A DNA stretch of 64,000 bases, from NCBI GenBank assembly GCA_964575605.1, contig CAZNRN010000012.1, positions 37,129 through 101,128 of the forward strand, read 5' to 3'. A program made the position numbers and the translations under genes. This stretch comes from JAPWJZ01 sp964575605. Its GTDB lineage: Bacteria; Pseudomonadota; Alphaproteobacteria; Micavibrionales; UBA2020. Under the pieces are notes generated by a model that saw only the letters and a list, made by a program, of their open reading frames with translations, was not told where the DNA came from and searched no databases. Of the stretch, positions 1 to 8,603 are shown piece by piece. Numbering within the stretch: the first letter of the stretch is position 1; the number at the start of each line of letters is the position of its first letter.

Positions 1-2104
1 TCATCATATCGATGGTGCCGTGGATCTTGCGCTTCATCCCCTCCACATCGCCGCCCGTGCCATTGAAATCGGCCAGGGTGACAAGGCGCCAGAGGCGGTT
101 GACGTATTTCCAGGCGCCCTCGATACCGCCTTCCGTCCATTCAACGTCCCGCTCCGGCGGGCTGTCGGAGAGGATCAGCAGGCGAGCAGCGTCGATCCCG
201 TAGTTGACAGAGACTTCCTCGAGGCCGATCACGTTCTTGCGCGATTTCGACATTTTCTCGATGCGGCCGACGGTCACGGGCGTGCCGTCCGATTTACGGA
301 CATGCGCGCCGTTGTGGCCCTTCTCGATATCGGTCGGCGCCAGCCATTTGCCGTCTTCGCCCTTATAAGTTTCGTGGACGACCATGCCTTGGGTGAACAG
401 CGCGGTAAAAGGCTCGTCAAAATCGAGGTAGCCGCATTTTTTGAGGGCGCGCGTAAAGAACCGCGCATAGAGCAAGTGCATGACGGCATGTTCGACGCCA
501 CCGATATATTGGTCGACAGGCGCCCAGTATTTTACCTTCTCTTTCGAGAAGCCGGCCTGCTCGTTATGCGGATCGCAGTAACGGAACTGGTACCAAGAAC
601 TTTCAAAGAAAGTATCGAAGGTGTCTGTTTCACGTTCGGCGTCCTTGCCGCAGGAGGGGCATTTGGTCTTTTTCCACGTGGGGTGGTTATAGATCGGGTT
701 ACCTGGCTTGTCGAAACTGACATCTTCCGGCAGCGTCACGGGCAGATCGGCCTCGGGCACGGGTACTGCGCCGCATTCCTGGCAATGGATAATCGGGATC
801 GGGCAGCCCCAATAGCGCTGGCGGCTGACGCCCCAATCCCTTAGACGGTAAAGCGTTGTCCCCTGCCCCGTTTTGGCAGCTTCGAAGCGCTTGATAACTT
901 CGGCCTTGGCCTCGTCGATTGTCATGCCGTTTAGGAAGTCCGAATTATAAAGTTTTCCGGGGCCGGTATATGCCTCCATATCGACGGCGAAATCGCGGCC
1001 GTCCTTGTCGGGCGGGATAACGACAGGGATAACATCCAGGTTATACTTGCGTGCGAAGTCCAGGTCGCGCTGGTCATGCGCGGGGCAGCCGAAAATCGCA
1101 CCGGTGCCGTATTCCATCAGGACGAAGTTGGCGATAAATACGCGCAGCGTCTTGCCAGCGATAAACGGGTGAACGACGGTCAGGCCGGTGTCATGGCCGA
1201 TTTTTTCGGCGGTTTCGATGACCGCTTCTGATGTGCCGATCTTGCGGCATTTCTCGATAAACTCTTCCACGCCCATGTCGTTCTTTGCCAGCTTCTGCGC
1301 GACCGGATGGTCGGGAGAGATGGCGACGAATGAAGCGCCAAAAAGCGTATCAGGGCGCGTCGTGTAGATTTCCAGGCGCTGGCCTTTCGGCTTGGTCAGC
1401 TCGAAAGTGAATTTCAGGCCCTGGGACTTGCCGATCCAGTTCTCCTGCATCAGGCGGACTTTTTCGGGCCAGCCCTGCAGCTGCGAAATGCCATCCAGCA
1501 AGTCGTCGGCGAAGGCAGTAATTTTCAGGAACCATTGTTTCAGCTTGCGGCGCTCAACCAGCGCGCCCGAGCGCCAGCCGCGGCCGTCGACCACCTGCTC
1601 GTTCGCGAGCACGGTGTTTTCGATCGGATCCCAGTTGACGAAGGATTCTTTTTGGTACGCCAGCCCGGCCTTCAGGAAGTCGAGGAAGTATTTCTGTTCG
1701 TGCCTGTAATATTCTGGTGCGCAGGTGGCGATCTCGCGCGACCAGTCGATGGCAAGGCCCATCAGCTTCAGGTCCTGCTTCATCGCGGCGATATTCGCAT
1801 AGGTCCATTTGGCAGGATGGGTTTTGTGTTCCATAGCCGCGTTTTCGGCGGGCAGGCCGAAAGCGTCCCAGCCCATGGGGTTCAGCACGTTGTAGCCCCG
1901 CGCGCGTTTGTAACGCGCCACGATGTCCGACATCGTATAGTTGCGCATATGGCCGACGTGCAGCTTGCCCGAAGGATAGGGGAACATGGCCAGCGTGTAA
2001 TACTTGGGTTTGTCGGCGCTTTCCGTCACCTCGAAGCAGCGGCTGCTTTCCCAGGCCTGCTGCCAGCGGGCTTCGGTTTCCTTCACATTATAACGGTCGC
2101 TCAT
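1..2104 (-). CDS. leuS: Leucyl-tRNA synthetase, 3' end beyond window
   Basis: Class I aminoacyl-tRNA synthetase that charges tRNA-Leu with leucine in the cytoplasm. About 701 codons are visible from an ATG at 2104 (MSDRYNVKETEARWQQAW). The HIGH-type signature appears as KLHVGHMRN near residue 50, and the catalytic loop as KMSKSRKNV close to the window start, with the CP1 editing region between them. The C-terminal anticodon-binding part lies off the left edge. A DUF3576 lipoprotein gene lies just upstream on the same strand. The pairing of these two genes is familiar in alphaproteobacteria. Confidence 0.97.
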   Translation of the reverse strand, partial: MSDRYNVKETEARWQQAWESSRCFEVTESADKPKYYTLAMFPYPSGKLHVGHMRNYTMSDIVARYKRARGYNVLNPMGWDAFGLPAENAAMEHKTHPAKWTYANIAAMKQDLKLMGLAIDWSREIATCAPEYYRHEQKYFLDFLKAGLAYQKESFVNWDPIENTVLANEQVVDGRGWRSGALVERRKLKQWFLKITAFADDLLDGISQLQGWPEKVRLMQENWIGKSQGLKFTFELTKPKGQRLEIYTTRPDTLFGASFVAISPDHPVAQKLAKNDMGVEEFIEKCRKIGTSEAVIETAEKIGHDTGLTVVHPFIAGKTLRVFIANFVLMEYGTGAIFGCPAHDQRDLDFARKYNLDVIPVVIPPDKDGRDFAVDMEAYTGPGKLYNSDFLNGMTIDEAKAEVIKRFEAAKTGQGTTLYRLRDWGVSRQRYWGCPIPIIHCQECGAVPVPEADLPVTLPEDVSFDKPGNPIYNHPTWKKTKCPSCGKDAERETDTFDTFFESSWYQFRYCDPHNEQAGFSKEKVKYWAPVDQYIGGVEHAVMHLLYARFFTRALKKCGYLDFDEPFTALFTQGMVVHETYKGEDGKWLAPTDIEKGHNGAHVRKSDGTPVTVGRIEKMSKSRKNVIGLEEVSVNYGIDAARLLILSDSPPERDVEWTEGGIEGAWKYVNRLWRLVTLADFNGTGGDVEGMKRKIHGTIDMM

Positions 2105-2197
2105 GTCAGTTCCTTAAAACGGCAAATGGCGCCTCCACACCCGGGGCGCGCTGGCCAGTAGACTATAAATATATATGGTTTTCCAGTATGCGGAAGC

Positions 2198-2758
2198 TTA
2201 AAGCTTGCCGCGGCCGGCCTGCGCCACGCGCAGTTCGCGGGCGCGGGTCAGGATGGTGTTTTCGATATTGGTCGCCATGTCGGCGGCGACGGCGGTATCT
2301 TTCCAGCCGCCCTTGGCCTGGGTCTGCTTGAAGACCGAAACGCGGACGCCGTCGGCGCGCAGCTGCTTGTCCAATATATATACAGACAGCTTGAAGCGTT
2401 CGCCCGGCGTCTGGGGGTTTTCGTACCAGTCGGTCAGGATGACGCCGCCGAAAGGATCGGCCGAAGCGACGGGCATAAAGGAAATGGTGTCGAGCGATGC
2501 GCGCCACAGGAAGCTGTTGACGCCGATACCCGAGCCGCCAGCACCATTTTCATCATCGTCCCTGCCGAAGAGGCGTGAACCCAGTGTTTGTCCCTCGCCC
2601 CAGACGGTGTCAGGTTTTTGGTCGCTATAAAGCGGTTTGTCGTTGGTGGCGCCTTCCGGGCGTGTCGGATAGCTGGCTTCCTTTTTGATTTCGCCGCAAC
2701 CCGCCAGCAATGCCAGCCCCGCAGCAACAAGCGATGTTGAAAGGAGATATTTCTTCAT
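2198..2758 (-). CDS. DUF3576 family lipoprotein
   Basis: Protein of 186 residues with a lipoprotein signal peptide: a Lys-Lys start, a hydrophobic stretch and the lipobox LLAGC, so the mature protein would begin at Cys21 and be membrane-anchored. The sequence after about residue 70 (GVNSFLWRASLDTISFMP, then VILTDWY) matches my recollection of DUF3576, an alphaproteobacterial family with no assigned function. It is immediately upstream of leuS on the same strand with a gap of about 90 bp, so the two may be co-transcribed. Confidence 0.85.
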   Translation of the reverse strand: MKKYLLSTSLVAAGLALLAGCGEIKKEASYPTRPEGATNDKPLYSDQKPDTVWGEGQTLGSRLFGRDDDENGAGGSGIGVNSFLWRASLDTISFMPVASADPFGGVILTDWYENPQTPGERFKLSVYILDKQLRADGVRVSVFKQTQAKGGWKDTAVAADMATNIENTILTRARELRVAQAGRGKL

Positions 2759-3205
2759 GGTGTCAGGCTCCAGCCGTATCCGGTGTTCAATATATAGCTT
2801 CGGATTTGTGTAGCATGGACGCCTTAAAACGCAAAGAGTCGCGGGTATTTAGCGGGTGATTCTACATTCTGTTAATGCAACCAGCTATGCATCGCCCATC
2901 AAGTAATATGTTAATTATACACCCGCGCAAGACCAAAATTGCTGCCAAACCCCAGCAATTGCAGGGAAACAGCGGGATAACACCGCCCACCCGTGTCCCA
3001 GGCCTTGTTGCTTCGCCGCCACAGTTGGCGGCATTGTCGCCGCAGGGCGCTTGTTCAGGTTGACCTGTAACAGGCTTAAAAGTTACTTCTCGATTGTACG
3101 GTGAGAAGCGGCCGAGGGGCACTGTTCCGGGGTTTCGACTGATCATCACATCAAAAACGCTCTGGTTAAAATGAATTTATCCGGGGCACTTTGGAGGAAA
3201 ACACA
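2759..3205. other. Intergenic region between divergent lipoprotein and porin genes
   Basis: No convincing gene. Short ORFs on both strands here lack a ribosome site and show no protein-like composition. The right-hand part should hold the porin promoter and leader. Confidence 0.6.
3060..3088 (+). promoter_or_regulatory. Candidate porin promoter
   Basis: TTGACC at 3060-3065, a 17 bp spacer, then TTACTT at 3083-3088. The -35 is good and the -10 weak. It would give a leader of about 110 nt before the porin ATG at 3206. Confidence 0.35.
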
Positions 3206-4444
3206 ATGAAAAAACTTCTTATGGCAGGTACGGCCATCGTCGGCGCAGCGGTTCTCGCTTCGCCTGCAAAAGCCGAACTGAAACTGGATCTCGGTGGCCA
3301 CTTCCGTGGTTACGTGGTCTACGCTGACAACGACGAAACCGGCACCGCCGGCGCGTCTGACGACCTGCGCGATTTCGATTTCAAACGCGATTTCGAAGTG
3401 CACTTCTCGGGCGAAACCACCACTGACAACGGCCTGACCGTTGGCGTTCACGCTGAACTCGACCTCGGCAACGAGTCGGATGACGCTGGCGTCCCGACCG
3501 GTCTGCCCTCTCCCTGGACCAGCGCTACCGATAAAGATCCCAACCAGCTCGACGAAGCTTACATGTACTTCTCGGGTGGCTGGGGCCGCGTGAACTTCGG
3601 TTCCGAAGACGGCGCTGCATACCTCCTGCAGGTTGCTGCTCCCTCGGCTGACAGCAACGTCGACGGTCTCCGTCAGTACGTTTCGGGCCTGAACGCAGAC
3701 GTTTGGGATGATGCTACGGTCAACGGCTCGCTCGTTGCTTCTGGCTTCACATATCCCCTCGGCTACGACAACGCCTTCTTCCGCGACACCGACCGCCTCA
3801 CCTACCTGACGCCGAAATGGAACGGCTTCCAGGCTGGCGTGTCGTACGCTCCGGAACAAGGTCAGAACTCGGTTGACAACGCCTTCCAAGGCATGAACAC
3901 CGACGACGACACGACCGACTACGAACACCTCTGGGATATCGCTGCCCGCTGGGATGGCGAATTCAACGGTTTCGGCATCAGCGTTGGCGCGGGCTATACC
4001 CACGCTTCGGCTGAAAACGAAGTCGCTGCTGGTGCGAACGCGTTCGGCTCTGACGACATCGCTGCCTGGGATGCAGGCATCAACGTCGCCTACATGGGCT
4101 GGAGCCTCGGCGTTGGCTACCTCGACTACACCGACACCGGTGTGAACGACACGGCTGGCAACGGCACGGACGTCACCACCTGGATCGTTGGCGGCGCTTG
4201 GGACAACGGCCCTTGGCACGTCGGCGCAAGCTGGTACAACACGGAAATCGAAGCTAACGCATTCGGTTTCGGCATGGGCGCCGGTGGCGTCGAAATCGAC
4301 CGCTTCACGGTCGGTGGCGGCTACACCTACGGCCCCGGCATGACCTTCCGCGGCGCAGTGGCATGGGGCGATGTTGACGCTCCCGTTGCCGCTAACGCAA
4401 CGGACTTCGTGCAAGTCACCTTCGGTACCGACGTTTCCTTCTAA
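3206..4444 (+). CDS. Outer-membrane porin (paralogue 1)
   Basis: Protein of 412 residues with a classic signal peptide ending SPAKA and a mature beta-barrel of alternating polar and aromatic strands rich in Gly, Asp, Asn and Tyr. It ends in Phe (DVSF), the usual outer-membrane C-terminal signature. It resembles the Gram-negative porin family (Porin_4-like). The ATG at 3206 was chosen over the upstream TTG at 3191 because GGAGGA at 3193-3198 is ideally spaced. Codon use is strongly biased, suggesting high expression. Compared with the second porin at 6076 it carries about ten extra residues (around LPSPWTSATDK), probably an external loop. A strong terminator follows. Confidence 0.9.
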   Translation: MKKLLMAGTAIVGAAVLASPAKAELKLDLGGHFRGYVVYADNDETGTAGASDDLRDFDFKRDFEVHFSGETTTDNGLTVGVHAELDLGNESDDAGVPTGLPSPWTSATDKDPNQLDEAYMYFSGGWGRVNFGSEDGAAYLLQVAAPSADSNVDGLRQYVSGLNADVWDDATVNGSLVASGFTYPLGYDNAFFRDTDRLTYLTPKWNGFQAGVSYAPEQGQNSVDNAFQGMNTDDDTTDYEHLWDIAARWDGEFNGFGISVGAGYTHASAENEVAAGANAFGSDDIAAWDAGINVAYMGWSLGVGYLDYTDTGVNDTAGNGTDVTTWIVGGAWDNGPWHVGASWYNTEIEANAFGFGMGAGGVEIDRFTVGGGYTYGPGMTFRGAVAWGDVDAPVAANATDFVQVTFGTDVSF

Positions 4445-4482
4445 TCGGAAACATCGTCCCGAAAGGACAATGGATAAAAGGG

Positions 4483-4512
4483 GGAGCGCCGCAAGGCGCT
4501 CCTTCCTTTTTT
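4483..4512 (+). terminator. Rho-independent terminator after porin 1
   Basis: Perfect 8 bp stem GGAGCGCC / GGCGCTCC with a GCAA tetraloop, followed by a T-rich tract at 4503-4512. Confidence 0.9.
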
Positions 4513-4537
4513 GCGTGATATTTGAGACTATCGCCCT

Positions 4538-6079
4538 ATGCAGGACGAAGGCGTTAAAAAAGGGCAGGGGGCAGGCGGCGATATCACCGCGATCGATGCA
4601 GCCCTCAAGGCAGCGACGGGTTTCCTGCAGCAAAACCGGCCGGCCGAAGCCGAGAAAATATATCGCGATATCTTTTTACGCCAGCCCAACAACCCCGCGG
4701 CCCTTTTCAACCTGGGCCTTCTGGCCGGACGCCGCGGCTCACATGCGGACGCGGCGAAGTTCTTCGAACACCTGCTGACCGTGGCGCCACAGGATATGGA
4801 CGCCCTGGCAGCGCTCGCCATTACCAAGGCCGAACTGGGGCAGGTCGACCAGGCTTATGAACTCGCCACTCGCGCAACTTCCGGGGCGTCAGGCCCGGCG
4901 CTGACGCAACTTGCGGCGATGTATGGAGAAACCGGCGACCATGACAAGGCTGTCTTTTGCCTGCGTAAGGCTTTGCAGCAGCGTCCTTCCGACATCAACG
5001 CACTGTGCCTGCTCGCGTCCTATACCCGCCTTGCGGCCGACGACCCTGCCTTTTTGTCGTTGCGGACAGTTGACGAGCGCAACGCGCTGCCCGATGCCAA
5101 TTCACGCGCCCGTGCGGCCTTTGCGCTTGGCAAAGCCTATATGGACCAAGGCGACAGTGCCCGGGCTTTTGCGCTTTACGCCAAAGGCAACGCGTTAAAA
5201 AAATCTACCTATGCGGGCTACGATATCGCGCGGCATGAAAAATACATCGAAAGCATTATCGCGCTTTTCGATGTGCAAACTGTGGCACGGATGCAAAGCG
5301 CCATCCCGCCATCAGTTGCGGGTGAAAGGCCGGTATTTATCGTAGGTGTTCCGCGTTCCGGCTCGACACTTGTCGACCAGATATTATCCAGCCATCCGCA
5401 AGTGCGCAGCCTGGGCGAAAGCCCGGCAGTCCGGATGTCGGTGCCTTACTTTGAAAACAAGGAAGGGCAGGGGCTTTTCGGGCAGCGCGAACCCAGCATC
5501 ACCAGCTCACTTATCGAAGGCCTGGACACTGACATGCTAGCCGCTATCCGCGGGCGATATATGGCTTTTGCCAAATACCAATCGCAGGCTACAGGATGTG
5601 TCGTCGACAAGATGCTCGGCAATTTCATGTTCCTCGGACTTTTACGCCTCGCGTTTCCCGGGGCAAAGTTTATCCACTGTATGCGCGACCCTGCCGATGC
5701 CGGGTTGTCGATCTGGAGCCTTATCTTCTGGCCGAACATGCCTTGGGCCTACGACCAGCGGAACATTGCGCGCTATTTCTTGGCCGAGAAGAAACTCATG
5801 GACCACTGGAAAAAACTTTTTCCCGGCGGAATATACGAGGCCCGTTACGAACGATTGGTGGCTGACCAAGAAGGCGAAACGAGACGCCTGCTGGAATATT
5901 GCGGCCTGGCATGGGACGAACGGTGCCTCAAATTCCATGAAACGCGCAGGGTCGTTAAAACCGCCAGCGTCGCCCAGGTGCGCCGACCGCTTTACAACGA
6001 TTCCGTCGCTAAATGGAAAAAACACGAAAACCATCTGGACGAGTTACTGACAACACTGCGGCAGGGGGGCTGGCAATGA
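4538..6079 (+). CDS. TPR-repeat sulfotransferase
   Basis: Protein of 513 residues with two parts. Residues 20-230 are helical repeats of tetratricopeptide type (for example AALFNLGLLAGRRGSHADA). Residues 265-513 form a sulfotransferase domain with the PAPS 5'-phosphosulfate loop GVPRSGSTLVDQIL at about 270-283 and a later RDPADAG that fits the 3'-phosphate site. It should transfer sulfate from PAPS to an unknown acceptor. No signal peptide is seen. Its stop overlaps the start of the second porin by 4 bp (ATGA), so the two are co-translated. The first porin lies just upstream beyond a terminator. The acceptor is unknown; the porin context suggests an envelope target. Confidence 0.88.
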   Translation: MQDEGVKKGQGAGGDITAIDAALKAATGFLQQNRPAEAEKIYRDIFLRQPNNPAALFNLGLLAGRRGSHADAAKFFEHLLTVAPQDMDALAALAITKAELGQVDQAYELATRATSGASGPALTQLAAMYGETGDHDKAVFCLRKALQQRPSDINALCLLASYTRLAADDPAFLSLRTVDERNALPDANSRARAAFALGKAYMDQGDSARAFALYAKGNALKKSTYAGYDIARHEKYIESIIALFDVQTVARMQSAIPPSVAGERPVFIVGVPRSGSTLVDQILSSHPQVRSLGESPAVRMSVPYFENKEGQGLFGQREPSITSSLIEGLDTDMLAAIRGRYMAFAKYQSQATGCVVDKMLGNFMFLGLLRLAFPGAKFIHCMRDPADAGLSIWSLIFWPNMPWAYDQRNIARYFLAEKKLMDHWKKLFPGGIYEARYERLVADQEGETRRLLEYCGLAWDERCLKFHETRRVVKTASVAQVRRPLYNDSVAKWKKHENHLDELLTTLRQGGWQ

Positions 6080-7269
6080 AGAAACTGGTATCGGCTTGTG
6101 TATTAAGCGCACTTGCGTTCTCGTCTCTTGCCGCGCGGGCAGAGGACAAAAAGCTTTCGCTCGATCTGAAGGGGTATATCCGCAATTACGTGATTTACGC
6201 CGACAACGACGAAACCGGCAGCGCCGCGCCCTCCGACGACCTGCGGCAGTTTGACTTCCGCCGCGAGATCGAGGTGCATTTCAAGGGTGAAACAACCTTT
6301 GATAACGGCCTTACCGTAGGAATTCAGTCCGAATTCGAACTGGGCAACGAATCCGACGATGCCAGCGTGCCGACGGGCAATGATCCTAACCAGTTCGACG
6401 AAGCCTTCCTCTATTTCAAGGGCAATTTTGGCCGTGTGAATTTCGGCTCCAAGGACGGCGCCGCTTATATGCTGCAGGTTTCGGCTCCGGCTGCTGACGC
6501 CTATATCGACGGTATGCGGGTTTATATGCAGGGCCTGAACCCTGATGTCTGGGACGATGGCCTGATTAATGCTTCCTTCGCGCCGGCCGGGTTCTCGTTG
6601 CGCCTCGGCTACGATAATGCCGATTTCCGTGGCACGGACAGGATTACTTATTTCACACCCGAGTTCCACGGCTTCAAAGCGGGTGTTTCCTATGCGCCCG
6701 AGAACGGCCAGAACGAAGTCGATGATGCTTTCGGCGGCATGGCGCCCGACGACAGGCCGGGAAAATTCGAACACATCTGGGATGCGGCCCTGCGCTGGGA
6801 CGGCGAGGCAGGGCCCTTTAGCCTCCAGGCTGGCGCGGGCTATGTCCATGCTGCGACCGAAGTTGACGCCGCGCCCGGCGCATCCGGTTCCGATGACTTT
6901 GCTTCATGGGATGCAGGTTTTGCCGTGGACTACAAGGACTTCAGCCTCGGCACAGCTTACCGGCGCTCCAACACCGGCGTCTCAGGCCCTGATACTGACA
7001 GGACAACATATGTCATCGGCCTCGGCTGGGATAAGGGACCTTGGCATGCAGGCGCAACATGGTACCGGCAGGATTTCGATTCCAACGCCAACAGCTTCGG
7101 TTTCGTGGATGATATCAGCCTGCAGCGAATCACTGTCGGCGGGGGCTATATCCTGATCCCGGGCGTCAGCTTCCGCGGCACAGTCAGTATGGGAAGTGTC
7201 GACACCGGCACGGCCGGCAACGATACCGATTTTACGCAAATTACTTTCGGCAACGAGATTAAGTTCTGA
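6076..7269 (+). CDS. Outer-membrane porin (paralogue 2)
   Basis: Protein of 397 residues with a signal peptide ending LAARA, a beta-barrel body and a terminal Phe (NEIKF). It is closely related to the porin at 3206 over its whole length; for example both share the stretch YADNDETG and then ETT-DNGLTVG. The ATG at 6076 overlaps the sulfotransferase stop. The longer in-frame start at 6013 is rejected because it lies inside that gene and precedes the signal peptide. Codon bias is weaker than in paralogue 1, implying lower expression. Confidence 0.9.
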   Translation: MKKLVSACVLSALAFSSLAARAEDKKLSLDLKGYIRNYVIYADNDETGSAAPSDDLRQFDFRREIEVHFKGETTFDNGLTVGIQSEFELGNESDDASVPTGNDPNQFDEAFLYFKGNFGRVNFGSKDGAAYMLQVSAPAADAYIDGMRVYMQGLNPDVWDDGLINASFAPAGFSLRLGYDNADFRGTDRITYFTPEFHGFKAGVSYAPENGQNEVDDAFGGMAPDDRPGKFEHIWDAALRWDGEAGPFSLQAGAGYVHAATEVDAAPGASGSDDFASWDAGFAVDYKDFSLGTAYRRSNTGVSGPDTDRTTYVIGLGWDKGPWHAGATWYRQDFDSNANSFGFVDDISLQRITVGGGYILIPGVSFRGTVSMGSVDTGTAGNDTDFTQITFGNEIKF

Positions 7270-7289
7270 TTTCCCTGCAAAACCGGTGC

Positions 7290-7325
7290 AAAAACGGCGT
7301 TTTCTTTACGTAAACACCGTTTTTT
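7290..7325 (+). terminator. Probable terminator after porin 2
   Basis: AAAACGGCGTT and AACACCGTTTTT form a stem with one C-A mismatch, followed by a T run at 7320-7325. Confidence 0.6.
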
Positions 7326-7400
7326 GGTTGCTTTACCCTTGAACGGGGGCTTAAATCAACCCAGATTTTGTGCAGCGCACCCTTTTTGAAGGAGATATTC

Positions 7401-8597
7401 ATGGGCACCCAAAACAACGATCCTATCGTCATCGTCGGCATGGCACGGACGCCGATCGGCGCCTTCCAAGGCGAACTCGCCAACTTCACCGCCTCCGACC
7501 TCGGCAAGTTCGCGATCGAGGAAGCGCTGAAGCGCTCCAACGTAAAGCCGGGCGACGTCGAAGACGTCGTCATGGGGTGCGTACTGCCGGCAGGGCAGGG
7601 CCAGGCGCCCGCCCGTCAGGCCAGCATCAAGGCCGGCATTCCTGATTCCGTCGGTGCGACCACCATCAACAAAATGTGCGGCTCGGGCATGAAGGCCGTG
7701 ATGTTCGCGCATGACAATATCCTGGCCGGCTCGGCTAACGTCATGGTCGCAGGCGGCATGGAAAGCATGACCAACGCGCCCTACCTGCTCGACAAGGCGC
7801 GCGGCGGCATCCGTATGGGCCATGGAAAGGTCCTCGACCATATGTTCCTAGACGGCCTCGAAGACGCCTACGATAAAGGCCAGCTGATGGGCGTTTTCGC
7901 AGATGACACCGCCCGCAAATGCCAGCTGACGCGTGAAGATCAGGATAAATTCGCGATTGCCTCGCTCAGCCGCGCACTCGAAGCGAGCAAATCAGGTGCT
8001 TTCAAGGCCGAAATCGTGCCGATCACCATCAAGGCAAAAACCGGCGACACCGTCATCTCGGAAGATGAATCGCCGAAAAAGGGCAAGCCCGAGAAAATCC
8101 CGACGCTGAAGCCCGCGTTCACGCCCGATGGCACCGTCACCGCCGCAAACGCCTCGTCGATTTCCGACGGCGCCGCGGCAATCGTGCTGATGCGTAAATC
8201 CGAAGCGCAAAAGCGCGGCCTGAAAGTTCTGGCCGAGATCAGGGCACATGCGACCCACGCGCAAAAACCTGCCGAATTCACGCTGGCTCCTATCGGTGCC
8301 ACCAAAAAAGTGCTGGAAAAAGCGGGTTGGACGGCAAAAGACGTCGACCTTTACGAAATCAACGAAGCTTTCGCCGTGGTGACTTTGGCCGCGATGAAAG
8401 AACTGGGCTTACCGCATGAAAAGGTGAACGTGAACGGCGGCGCTTGCGCCCTTGGCCATCCGATCGGCGCATCGGGTGCCCGCATTATCATCACGCTGCT
8501 CTCCGAACTCGAGCGCCGCGGCCTGAAAAAAGGCGTCGCGTCACTCTGCATCGGCGGCGGCGAAGGCACGGCGATCGCGCTCGAAAGGGCGGCATAA
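7401..8597 (+). CDS. phaA: Acetyl-CoA acetyltransferase (thiolase)
   Basis: Thiolase of 398 residues that interconverts two acetyl-CoA and acetoacetyl-CoA. The nucleophile Cys is in NKMCGSGMKAV, the catalytic His in GGACALGHPIGASGAR and the second Cys in LCIGGGEG. The ATG at 7401 follows GAAGGAGAT at 7388-7396. The sequence fits the biosynthetic PhaA/AtoB class better than the FadA class. No phaB or polyhydroxyalkanoate synthase gene is adjacent, so a role in polymer synthesis cannot be inferred. A separate degradative thiolase is encoded at 34564. The PBP gene follows with almost no gap. Confidence 0.88.
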   Translation: MGTQNNDPIVIVGMARTPIGAFQGELANFTASDLGKFAIEEALKRSNVKPGDVEDVVMGCVLPAGQGQAPARQASIKAGIPDSVGATTINKMCGSGMKAVMFAHDNILAGSANVMVAGGMESMTNAPYLLDKARGGIRMGHGKVLDHMFLDGLEDAYDKGQLMGVFADDTARKCQLTREDQDKFAIASLSRALEASKSGAFKAEIVPITIKAKTGDTVISEDESPKKGKPEKIPTLKPAFTPDGTVTAANASSISDGAAAIVLMRKSEAQKRGLKVLAEIRAHATHAQKPAEFTLAPIGATKKVLEKAGWTAKDVDLYEINEAFAVVTLAAMKELGLPHEKVNVNGGACALGHPIGASGARIIITLLSELERRGLKKGVASLCIGGGEGTAIALERAA

Positions 8598-8603
8598 GGA
8601 CGC

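Noticed and set aside
2862..3149. Small Cys-rich ORF on the minus strand before porin 1
   Set aside because: No ribosome site, ends inside the porin leader and has no recognisable composition.
3146..4633. 495-residue ORF antisense to porin 1
   Set aside because: It mirrors the porin codons, has no ribosome site and no protein-like domain; the plus-strand porin has a signal peptide and strong codon bias.
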